18,093 nt of DNA. Source: JBAWAP01 sp049589355 (lineage in GTDB: Bacteria; Chloroflexota; Anaerolineae; VGOG01). The position numbers were made by a program, and so were the translations under genes. The notes under the pieces were generated by a model. It was not told where the DNA came from. It made no database searches and worked only from the letters and a program-made list of their open reading frames with translations. Numbering within the stretch: position 1 is the stretch's first letter; each line of letters begins with the position of its first letter. Location of the stretch: contig JBAWAP010000032.1 in assembly GCA_049589355.1 (NCBI GenBank), positions 1 through 18,093 of the forward strand. The letters run 5' to 3'. This document shows, in pieces, positions 1-7,650 of this stretch.

Positions 1-30
1 AGGGAGGGGGTTGGGGGGAGGGAGGGGGCA
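1..30 (+). other. G-run leader, possible G-quadruplex
   Basis: The first 30 bases are almost pure G runs (five runs of three or more G separated by 1-2 other bases). Such spacing can form a G-quadruplex on the coding strand, about 40 bases before the first start codon. It could equally be the end of a copy of the C/G-rich intergenic repeat seen at 3848-3937. The window edge cuts it, so neither reading is secure. The bases between 31 and 60 are AT-richer and hold no convincing -35/-10 pair. Confidence 0.35.
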
Positions 31-70
31 AATAACGAACTAGAAATAAGTAAATCCACAGGAGGAGGAA

Positions 71-556
71 ATGAAGAAAACTTGGATCGTCGTAGCAGTA
101 GCATTACTCGTTGTGGCCGTAGGGGGCGGCGCCTTTTGGGCGGGAATGTCCTACGGCAAGTCTCAGGCCAGGCAGGATGTCATGGGACTCATGCAGGAGC
201 GGTTTGGGGCAAGGGGCAGTCAGGCCCCTGGTCCAGGTCAGCTCCCCGAAGGCAGTCAGCTTCCGCAGCAGGAGGGGCAGGGAGACATCACATCACTCGG
301 TGGCGGCATCAGAGGCACCATTGAGACCATTGAGGGCGAGACGCTGGTCATCAACACCGATGAGGGGATTGTCAAAGTGCAGACCACCGACACCACGCTC
401 ATCGAAAAGAACATGTCCGTAGGCGTGGGGGATCTGGAGGTCGGCGAGATGGTGGTCGTATCGGGTCCTCAAAACGATGACGGCAGCATCACCGCCCGCT
501 CCGTCATGTCTGTACGGGCGTTTCGGCTTGACCAGCCACAGGAAGGAGGAGAGTAA
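71..556 (+). CDS. exported or membrane-anchored DUF5666-like protein
   Basis: A 161-residue protein. Residues 1-4 are basic and 5-27 form one hydrophobic helix, so it is a signal anchor or uncleaved signal peptide with the rest outside the membrane. Residues 30-80 are a Gln/Gly/Pro-rich linker. Residues 81-150 form a compact beta-rich domain (RGTIETIEGETLVI, then VGDLEVGEMVVVSGPQNDDG) that matches the pattern of DUF5666, a small OB-like domain of unknown function. The start is set by a strong AGGAGGAGG site just upstream. The stop lies one base before the adaptor gene, so the two are translationally coupled. This suggests an accessory of the adaptor/permease complex, possibly a cargo-binding or assembly subunit. 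No catalytic residues are evident. Confidence 0.8.
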   Translation: MKKTWIVVAVALLVVAVGGGAFWAGMSYGKSQARQDVMGLMQERFGARGSQAPGPGQLPEGSQLPQQEGQGDITSLGGGIRGTIETIEGETLVINTDEGIVKVQTTDTTLIEKNMSVGVGDLEVGEMVVVSGPQNDDGSITARSVMSVRAFRLDQPQEGGE

Positions 557-557
557 G

Positions 558-2599
558 ATGCAGCGATTAAAGCGTGTGTTAAAGTGGTGGCCTGCCCTTC
601 TGGTACTGATTCTTGTGGCAGCCGCAGGGGTGGTATTCGTACCGAAGTGGCTCTCGACCAGCGCCAGCGAGACCTCCGACTTGACCCAGGTGTTCACGGC
701 GCAACGGGGCAACCTGGTAGCGGCTATCTCTCCCACCGGGGAGGTCTACGCCCCCCGTCAGGTGGATCTGAGCTTCGACGTCTACAAAGCCGAGTTGATC
801 GAGTTGAACGTCACCGCCGGGCAGAAAGTGAAGGCCGGAGATGTGCTGGCCCGCATTGATTCCACCGCCTTGGAGCGAGCGGTGATCCAGGCCGAGGCTG
901 ATCTCACGGTGGCCCAGGACAACCTGGATAAGGCTCAGAACCCTTACACCGAGCTCGATCTGACCCAGGCCAAAGTGGCCGTGGACCAGGCAGAGGTAGC
1001 CCTGGCCGAGGCCAAGGATAACCTGGAGAAGGCGCAGGACCCTTACACTGAGCTTGATCTGACCCAGGCCAAGCTGGCCGTGGCCCAGGCGGAGGCGGCT
1101 CTAGAGGAAGCCAAGGAGAACCTGAAGAAGGTGCAGAACTCCGCGACCGGGCTTGACCTGACCGAGGCCAGGGTGGCCGTGGATCAGGCCAAGACGAAGC
1201 TGGAGGAAGCCCAGGATAACCTGGCTAGCGTCAAAGCAGGGCCAACGAAAGCACAACTGGCGTCTGCCGAAGCCGCGCTGGCGACGGCTGAGGAGAACTA
1301 CAAGACGCTGCTGGCGAAGCCCGACCCAGAGACTGTCGAGCAGGCCAAGTTCAAGTTGGACCAGGCCAAGAACAGCCTGTGGAGCGCCCAGATGAGCCGT
1401 GACTCCACCTGTGGAGCTAGCGCGCGTGGTGACGCTCCCAAGACATCCTGTGATAATGCCAATATTCAGGTAGCAAACGCTGAGTTCTCAGTGCGATTAG
1501 CCGAGATCAGCTACCAGGAGGCCCAGGCACCGGCCACGGCTACAGAAATCGCCAACGCTGCCGCGCAGGTGCAGCAAGCTGAGGAGAATCTGGAAAAGTT
1601 GCGCAACAGCCCCACCTCTTTGGAGCTGGCCCAGGCCGAGGCCCAAGTGACTCAGGCCGAGTACAATCTAGCCAAAGCTCAGGAGAACCTGGCTGAGCTC
1701 GAAGCCGGTCCCGACCCGCTGGAGTTGACCAAGGCTGAGACCCAGGTATCCCAGGCCGAGTACAACCTGGCCAAAGCCCAGGAAGCCCTGGCTGAGATCG
1801 AAGCTGGTCCCGATCCTTCGGAGGTGACCCGCGCCGAGGCCCAGGTGTCCCAGGCCGAGTACAACCTGGCCAAGGCCCAGGACACCCTGGCTGAGATTGA
1901 GGCTGGCCCTGACCCCAAAGAGGTCGAGGTGGCTCAGGCCAAGGTCGTCAGCACTCAGGCTGCCCTGGAGGAGGCCCAGGCCGCGCTGAAGGCAGCGACG
2001 ATGGTCGCCCCCTTCGACGGCACAGTGATCTCGGTGGGGGCCGAGAAAGGAGACCTGGTCTCGTCCAGTACCATCGTGGTCACCCTGGCCGACCTCTCGA
2101 ACCTGCGGGTGTTAGCCATCGTGGACGAGACCGACATCAGTAATGTGGAGGTTGGCCAGGAGGTAGAGGCCACTTTCGATGCCTTTCCCGGCCTCAGCTT
2201 CTTGGGCCAGGTGCTGGAGGTGCCATTGCAAGGAAAACTCTCGCAGAATGTCCTGACCTATGAGGTGCCTGTCAGCCTGGAGGGGACGGAGAACGTGGCT
2301 CTCAAGACGGGCATGACGGCCAATCTGGAGATCGTGGTGGGGCGGCGCGAGAACGCCCTGTTGGTGCCGGCCATGGCCGTGCAGCAGGGAGAAGAAGGCA
2401 ACGTGGTGATGGTACAGGACACGCCGCAGGGAGCAGCCGTAGCGACGCCAGTGCAGGTAGGATTGAGCGACGGCACGTACGTCGAGATCGTGTCGGGGTT
2501 GATCGAAGGGGATCGTGTGCTGGTCAAGTACGAAGCCACCCAGGAGCAATTTCCTGGCTTTGGTGGTGGTGGCGGCGGCATTATGATGGAGATGAGGCC

Positions 2600-2603
<4 letters not shown>
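558..2603 (+). CDS. MacA/HlyD-type membrane fusion (adaptor) protein with extra-long coiled-coil repeats
   Basis: A 681-residue adaptor for a MacB-like ABC transporter. The ATG at 558 is chosen because GGAAGGAGGAG lies just upstream and residues 8-28 then form the N-terminal membrane anchor; an in-frame ATG at 477 would overlap the previous gene. Residues 50-105 hold the first lipoyl half (VTAGQKVKAGDVLARID). Residues about 110-480 are a Gln/Ala/Glu-rich helical region built from roughly 33-residue repeats. About residue 483 onward gives the second lipoyl half (APFDGTVISVGAEKGDLV), a beta-barrel and a membrane-proximal domain. Typical MacA is about 370 residues, so the extra length is almost all coiled coil. 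The only two cysteines (285 and 298) lie at its midpoint, probably the hairpin tip. It overlaps the permease gene by ATGA. Family assignment is secure; the substrate is unknown. Confidence 0.92.
879..1373 (+). repeat. 99-bp in-gene tandem repeats, first arm of adaptor coiled coil
   Basis: Units begin at 879, 978, 1077, 1176 and 1275, exactly 99 bases (33 codons) apart. Each starts with a pattern like AVDQAEVALAEAKDNL and ends with a helix break (NPYTELD, DPYTELD, NSATGLD, AGPTKAQ, KPDPETV). Thirty-three residues equal three 11-residue (hendecad) turns, compatible with a long low-twist coiled coil. The copies have diverged at the third codon position, so the array is old and under selection. 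Confidence 0.75.
1644..1940 (+). repeat. three near-identical 99-bp repeats, second arm of adaptor coiled coil
   Basis: Units start at 1644, 1743 and 1842, each encoding 33 residues that begin QVxQAEYNLAKAQ and end AGPDPxEV-type helix breaks. They resemble each other much more than the first-arm units do, which points to recent unequal crossing-over or gene conversion. A shorter 26-codon unit precedes them at 1566. This is a protein-coding repeat, not a CRISPR array: there are no unique spacers. Confidence 0.85.
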
Positions 2604-3829
<1,226 letters not shown>

Positions 3830-3847
3830 ACATCCAATAATCGTTCA

Positions 3848-3937
3848 CACCCTCCCCCTCGTAGGGGGAGGGCTGGGGTGAGGGTGGCTGGTTTTCTAAG
3901 ACTCACCCTCCCCCGTCCCCTCCCTGAGAGGGAGGGG
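3848..3937. repeat. inverted pair of GC-rich palindromic intergenic repeats
   Basis: Two related C/G-tract elements lie head to head between the permease and protease genes. The first contains a perfect 10-bp stem (CCCTCCCCCT at 3850-3859 with AGGGGGAGGG at 3863-3872) followed by CTGGGGTGAGGGTG. The second contains a 9-bp stem (3917-3925 with 3929-3937), and its reverse complement reads like the first. This is the 'CCCTCCCC...GGGGAGGG' class of REP-like repeat seen between genes in many genomes. Neither stem has a T run, so an intrinsic terminator is unlikely, though the pair could stall or stabilise the 3' end of the permease mRNA. Confidence 0.7.
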
Positions 3938-3968
3938 TGAATGCTTACCAAAAAGTGGAGGCAACAAC

Positions 3969-5174
3969 ATGAAACGAACTATCGTAGCTTTAGGATTAGG
4001 TATCCTGGTCCTGGCTCTGTTGGGCTGGGGCCTGACAGTTCGATGGCCGGGGGTCAGCCTCAGTGAGGCTTCACCTTTGGCCCCGGTCAAAGTGGCAGCT
4101 AGCGTTACCTCGTTGGGCGACGGCAGGCCGGTCGAAGCCGGCGCGGGGGAGATAGTAGCCACACCCACCCCTTTGCTTGATGACCCGCTGGCACTGGCCT
4201 ATGCCGAGGAGCAACTGTTCACCGAGCTCTACCAGCGCGTAAGCCCTTCGGTAGTATACATCGAGATCACCACCCGCGGCAATCAGACGGGCGGCGGATC
4301 CGGCTTCGTGTGGGACACCGCGGGGCGCATCGTGACCAACAATCACGTCGTCGAGAGTGCGAGCCGTATCGAGGTGACCTTTGCCGACGGTACCACCGCC
4401 AAGGCCGAGTTGGTGGGCGCTGATGCCGACAATGACCTGGCGGTGATAAAGGTGGCCGTACCCGCCAGCCGCTTGCATCCGGCGGAGCTGGGTGACTCGG
4501 ACGCGCTGCGCGTGGGCCAGCGAGCCATCGCCATCGGCAACCCCTTTGGTTTCGAGCAGACCATGACCACAGGCATCGTCAGCGGCCTGGGGCGAGTGGT
4601 GAGACAGGAGAGCGGCTTCTCGCTGCCGCAACTCATCCAGACCGACGCGGCTATCAACCCTGGCAACTCCGGCGGCCCACTGCTGGATTCCCACGGTCGG
4701 GTCATCGGCGTGACGACCCTGATCTTCTCCAACAGTGGCACCAACGCCGGGGTGGGCTTTGCCGTGCCGGTGAGCATCGTGAAGCGGGTGGTGCCATCCC
4801 TCATCGCCACCGGGCGCTACACTGACCCGTGGCTGGGCATCCAGGGAACGAGCATCACTTCTCTACTCGCTGAGACACTAGACCTGCCGGTGGAGCAGGG
4901 GGTGCTGGTGCAGACGGTGGTGCAAGGTGGGCCGGCGGCCAAAGCCGGGCTGCGAGGCGGCGCCCAGCAGGTAATGGTCGAGGGCACGCCCATGGCCACC
5001 GGCGGCGACATCATCGTGGCCATAGATGGTGTGGAGGTGCAGGATATGGACAACCTTATCGTCTACCTGGCCGACCACACGTCAGTAGGGCAGAAGGTGA
5101 CATTGACCGTGCTGCGCAACGGCCGCCAGCAGCGTATTGAGGTCACGTTAGTCGAACGCCCGGCGACGGGGTAA
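3969..5174 (+). CDS. membrane-anchored HtrA/DegP-type serine protease (S1C) with PDZ domain
   Basis: A 401-residue protein. Residues 5-24 form a signal anchor; 25-80 are a low-complexity linker; about 85-280 form the trypsin-like domain with His126 (IVTNNHVV), Asp156 (DNDLAVIK) and Ser234 (NPGNSGGPL) as the catalytic triad. Residues about 288-397 form a C-terminal PDZ domain (GVLVQTVVQGGPAAKAGLRGG, then GGDIIVAIDGVEV). It should degrade or refold damaged exported proteins outside the membrane. The start is supported by GTGGAGG seven bases upstream. It stands between repeat elements rather than being fused to the upstream operon, and it precedes a two-component system, as stress-protease genes often do. 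Family and activity are well supported; its substrates are unknown. Confidence 0.95.
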   Translation: MKRTIVALGLGILVLALLGWGLTVRWPGVSLSEASPLAPVKVAASVTSLGDGRPVEAGAGEIVATPTPLLDDPLALAYAEEQLFTELYQRVSPSVVYIEITTRGNQTGGGSGFVWDTAGRIVTNNHVVESASRIEVTFADGTTAKAELVGADADNDLAVIKVAVPASRLHPAELGDSDALRVGQRAIAIGNPFGFEQTMTTGIVSGLGRVVRQESGFSLPQLIQTDAAINPGNSGGPLLDSHGRVIGVTTLIFSNSGTNAGVGFAVPVSIVKRVVPSLIATGRYTDPWLGIQGTSITSLLAETLDLPVEQGVLVQTVVQGGPAAKAGLRGGAQQVMVEGTPMATGGDIIVAIDGVEVQDMDNLIVYLADHTSVGQKVTLTVLRNGRQQRIEVTLVERPATG

Positions 5175-5192
5175 GAGCCGAGGTGTTCGTTA

Positions 5193-5227
5193 AGGTGCCC
5201 GGCACTTCTTTCAAGTGCCGGGCACCT
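5193..5227. repeat. perfect 15-bp inverted repeat, REP-like
   Basis: AGGTGCCCGGCACTT (5193-5207) and its exact reverse complement (5213-5227) are separated by five bases. It lies just after the protease stop. It can fold into a strong hairpin but is followed by purine-rich sequence with no T run, so a canonical Rho-independent terminator is not supported. It may be a dispersed palindromic element or an mRNA-stabilising 3' stem. Confidence 0.75.
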
Positions 5228-5246
5228 GAGAAGAAGAGTGGCCGAT

Positions 5247-5274
5247 TTGAATCTCTACCGCTCTCTGCTATAAT
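5247..5274 (+). promoter_or_regulatory. sigma-70-type promoter for the two-component operon
   Basis: TTGAAT at 5247-5252 and a perfect TATAAT at 5269-5274 are separated by 16 bases, about 40 bases before the response-regulator start codon. It is the only good match in the gap after the protease gene. A start near 5281 would give a short leader of about 30 bases. Confidence 0.7.
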
Positions 5275-5311
5275 ATGAGCATATCGGGAAGCGTAGCTTG
5301 GTAGTGGGACG

Positions 5312-6004
5312 ATGGCTAGAACTAAGATCCTGGTGGTAGACGACGACAAGAAGACGGCGGAACTGGTGAAGCTCTACCTGGAGAAGGATGGTTACCGGGT
5401 GTTGGCGGCTTACGATGGCTGGCAGGCCCTGGAACTGGCCCGGCAGAAGCGGCCGGATCTGTTAGTCCTGGACCTCATGCTGCCGGGTGTGGATGGGCTC
5501 GACGTCTGCCGCATCCTGCGGGGTGAAGGCAACAAAGTGCCCATCATCATGCTCACGGCCAAGACCACTGAGGCGGATAAGCTCATTGGGCTGGATCTGG
5601 GGGCTGACGACTACGTAACCAAGCCTTTCAGCCCCCGTGAGTTGTTAGCCAGGGTGCGAGCGGTACTACGTAGGGTCGGTGAAGAGGAGTACGAAGGGCC
5701 CTCAGAAGTGCGCTTTGGCGATTTGCTGGTGGACTTCGTTGGCCACGAGGTCCGTCTACGAGGGCAACTCGTCCAACTCACCCCTACCGAATTCAAGCTG
5801 CTGGAGGTGCTAATCAGGAAGCCAGGGCGAGCCTTCAGTCGGCTGGAGCTGCTGGACCAGGCCTTCGGCTACGACTTCGAGGGGTTCGAGCGCACGATAG
5901 ATGTCCACGTTATGAACCTGCGCAGGAAAATCGAACCGGACCACAAAAATCCGGCCTATATCAAGACGGTCTACGGCGTAGGCTACAAGTTCGCTGAGGA
6001 GTGA
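5312..6004 (+). CDS. OmpR/PhoB-family response regulator
   Basis: A 230-residue DNA-binding response regulator. Receiver domain residues 4-118 carry the acidic pocket (VVDDD), the phospho-acceptor Asp54 (LLVLDLMLPG), Thr82 and Lys104 (DYVTKPF). Residues about 130-228 form the winged helix (LTPTEFKLLEVL, then TIDVHVMNLRRKIEP and TVYGVGYKF). Length and motifs are typical. The gene starts 38 bases after a consensus -10 box; the ribosome-binding site (GTGGGAC) is weak. The cognate kinase starts one base after the stop. The position after an HtrA gene and before exporter genes suggests an envelope-stress or antimicrobial response, but the target promoters are not visible. Confidence 0.96.
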   Translation: MARTKILVVDDDKKTAELVKLYLEKDGYRVLAAYDGWQALELARQKRPDLLVLDLMLPGVDGLDVCRILRGEGNKVPIIMLTAKTTEADKLIGLDLGADDYVTKPFSPRELLARVRAVLRRVGEEEYEGPSEVRFGDLLVDFVGHEVRLRGQLVQLTPTEFKLLEVLIRKPGRAFSRLELLDQAFGYDFEGFERTIDVHVMNLRRKIEPDHKNPAYIKTVYGVGYKFAEE

Positions 6005-6005
6005 G

Positions 6006-7376
6006 ATGTTCCACAGTTTGCGCTTCCGGGTGCTCGTAGCGTTGATCCTGGTGATCGTAGTGGCTGTGGGGGTGGTGGCCTTCTTAGCTAGCCGGGCCAC
6101 CACCGGCGAGTTCCAGCGCTACGTGGAGCGTGGTGGGATGATGCGCCACCAGCGGTTCGAGGGGTTTTTGGCCGGGTACTACACACAGAACCAAAGCTGG
6201 TCTGGCGTTCAACCCCTGGTGGAGCAGATGGGACAGATCACGGGGGAGCGGATTGTCCTGGCCGATGGAGAGGGGCAGATCGTCGCCGACTCCGCGAATA
6301 AGCTGATAGGACAGACCGTGGGTCAGGACTGGGCTGAACCGGCGGCTCTTATCGTCCATCGTGATCTTGGGGTGCCGGTGGGTGCTGTCTACGCCAATCC
6401 CCTAGGCCCAGCTGATGACCCTCAGAGAGAGGCATTCTTAGCTTCCATCAACCGCGCCTTGCTGCTAGCTGCTGGGGTTGCTGGCCTGGCTGCGGTGCTT
6501 CTCACCTTGGTCCTTTCGCGTCGCATCCTGAGGCCGGTGGAGGCCCTGACGGCCGCCGCCCGACGGATGGAAAAGGGTGACCTGAGCCAGCGGGTGGAGG
6601 TGCAATCCAACGATGAGATCGGCGAACTGGCCCGAGCCTTTAATGCCATGGCCGATGGACTGACCCGGCTCGAAGAGTTGCGTCGCAACATGGTGACCGA
6701 TGTGGCCCATGAACTGCGCACCCCCTTGTCTAACATCCGGGGCTATCTTGAGGCCCTGCAGGATGGTGTAGTTGAACCGAAGCCGGGGGTCATTGACTCC
6801 CTCCATGAAGAGGCCATGCTCCTGAACCGCCTGGTGGACGACCTGCGGGAGTTGACCCTGGCCGAGGCAGGACAGCTCAAGCTGGAGCACCGACCAGTAG
6901 CCCCGGCTGACATAGTGGACAGAGCCCTGGAGGCCGCTCGTGCCCAGGCGGAGGCCAAAGGGATCACCTTGCAGGCCGACCTCCCGGAGGACTTGCCCCT
7001 GGTGGACGTTGATCCCCAGCGGATCGGGCAGGTGCTGGGCAATCTCTTGAGCAATGCTCTGACCCACACACCCTCAGGTGGGGAGGTCGTCGTCGCGGCC
7101 AGGCGGTGTCCTGAGCTTGTCGAAGGAGCAAAGGGCTCGGAGGTTGAGGTTAGCGTTAGTGACACCGGGGAGGGTATCCCCCCTGAGCGCTTGCCCTACA
7201 TCTTCGAGCGCTTCTATCGAGCCGACAGGTCGCGGTCACGGGCCACAGGTGGTACGGGGCTGGGGCTGTCCATCGCCAAGCAACTGGTAGAGGCCCACGG
7301 CGGGCGGATCAGCGTAGCTAGCCAAGTGGGGCAGGGCACCACTTTCACCTTCACCCTGTCGGTAGCCGAGGCTTGA
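6006..7376 (+). CDS. sensor histidine kinase (HAMP, BaeS-like)
   Basis: A 456-residue partner of the upstream response regulator. Transmembrane helices lie at about 8-28 and 149-171, flanking an extracytoplasmic sensor of about 120 residues. HAMP is at about 172-225; the H-box DVAHELRTPL has phospho-acceptor His235; the N-box is NLLSNALTHTP (346-356); G-boxes are DTGEG (386-390) and GGTGLGLSIA (415-424). Residues about 367-379 (RCPELVEGAKGSE) are an insertion in the ATPase domain between two beta strands; its DNA is a short dispersed repeat (see 7110-7126). The N- and G-boxes remain intact, so the kinase is probably active. An intrinsic terminator follows. A diverged copy of this gene's last codons and 3' flank reappears at 11374. 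Confidence 0.95.
   Translation: MFHSLRFRVLVALILVIVVAVGVVAFLASRATTGEFQRYVERGGMMRHQRFEGFLAGYYTQNQSWSGVQPLVEQMGQITGERIVLADGEGQIVADSANKLIGQTVGQDWAEPAALIVHRDLGVPVGAVYANPLGPADDPQREAFLASINRALLLAAGVAGLAAVLLTLVLSRRILRPVEALTAAARRMEKGDLSQRVEVQSNDEIGELARAFNAMADGLTRLEELRRNMVTDVAHELRTPLSNIRGYLEALQDGVVEPKPGVIDSLHEEAMLLNRLVDDLRELTLAEAGQLKLEHRPVAPADIVDRALEAARAQAEAKGITLQADLPEDLPLVDVDPQRIGQVLGNLLSNALTHTPSGGEVVVAARRCPELVEGAKGSEVEVSVSDTGEGIPPERLPYIFERFYRADRSRSRATGGTGLGLSIAKQLVEAHGGRISVASQVGQGTTFTFTLSVAEA
7110..7126 (+). repeat. dispersed short repeat inserted in frame in kinase gene
   Basis: CCTGAGCTTGTCGAAGG, read in frame as PELVEG, inside the kinase ATPase domain. The reverse complement with one base changed occurs at 9238-9254 inside the ABC exporter gene. 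I recognise this motif as a widespread dispersed element in Chloroflexota and other environmental bacteria; here it is tolerated as a surface insertion. Confidence 0.75.
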
Positions 7377-7399
7377 CCCAAACGTCCAGACATAGATAC

Positions 7400-7436
7400 C
7401 CCTCGAATGCTGCGATTTAGCAGACGAGGGTTTTTT
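7400..7436 (+). terminator. Rho-independent terminator of the two-component operon
   Basis: The outer stem CCCTCG (7400-7405) pairs with CGAGGG (7425-7430), an inner TGCT/AGCA pair extends it, and TTTTTT (7431-7436) follows directly. It lies 24 bases after the kinase stop codon. Confidence 0.9.
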
Positions 7437-7470
7437 GTTGAAGAACCAACGGCTCGGTAGGATTTACGGA

Positions 7471-7499
7471 TTGACAGACCTGTGAGATCATGCTATAAC
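7471..7499 (+). promoter_or_regulatory. promoter for ABC exporter pair 1
   Basis: TTGACA (7471-7476), 17-base spacer, TATAAC (7494-7499). The spacer opens with the dyad ACAGACCTGT, which could be an operator. The 40 bases from 7471 match the promoter at 17829 at 34 positions. It lies behind the kinase terminator and about 150 bases before the exporter start, with the decayed HtrA fragment forming the leader. Confidence 0.8.
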
Positions 7500-7508
7500 T
7501 ATGTTCGA

Positions 7509-7631
7509 TTCCGCTTCGGCGTGATCCCTGCCGAGGGGGTGCAAGAGATTTTGCCAGAGTTGATCTCGCACAGGCACTATCCCCATCCCTGGCTGGGTAC
7601 GCAGATGTTGCCTCTGACACCGTCCACATAA
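7509..7631 (+). pseudogene. fragment of an HtrA-type (S1C) protease gene
   Basis: This frame is open from about 7509 to a TAA at 7629 and encodes FGVIPAEGVQEILPELIS, then HPWLG and a premature end. It aligns with residues about 262-300 of the intact protease in this window (GFAVPVSIVKRVVPSLIA, then DPWLG), which is the end of the trypsin-like domain. The catalytic Ser region and the PDZ domain are missing and no start codon is present, so it cannot be a working gene. Identity to the intact copy is only moderate, so it derives from another paralog. It now forms the 5' leader of the ABC operon. The identification is from motif pattern, not from a search. Confidence 0.65.
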
Positions 7632-7650
7632 CAGGAGTCAAAACCGCGCA

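Noticed and set aside
477..557. Longer start for the adaptor gene at 477
   Set aside because: It would lie inside the preceding gene, lacks a ribosome-binding site and adds a non-hydrophobic leader; the ATG at 558 has a strong site and a proper membrane anchor.
1644..1940. Regular repeats as a possible CRISPR array
   Set aside because: Units are contiguous, in frame and encode a coiled coil; no spacers exist.
5193..5227. Inverted repeat as a Rho-independent terminator
   Set aside because: Purine-rich sequence follows the stem; there is no T run.
7501..7524. Seven-codon open frame as a leader peptide for the ABC operon, by analogy with BmrB of Bacillus
   Set aside because: Its ATG lies upstream of the expected transcription start of the promoter at 7471, so it would not be on the mRNA.
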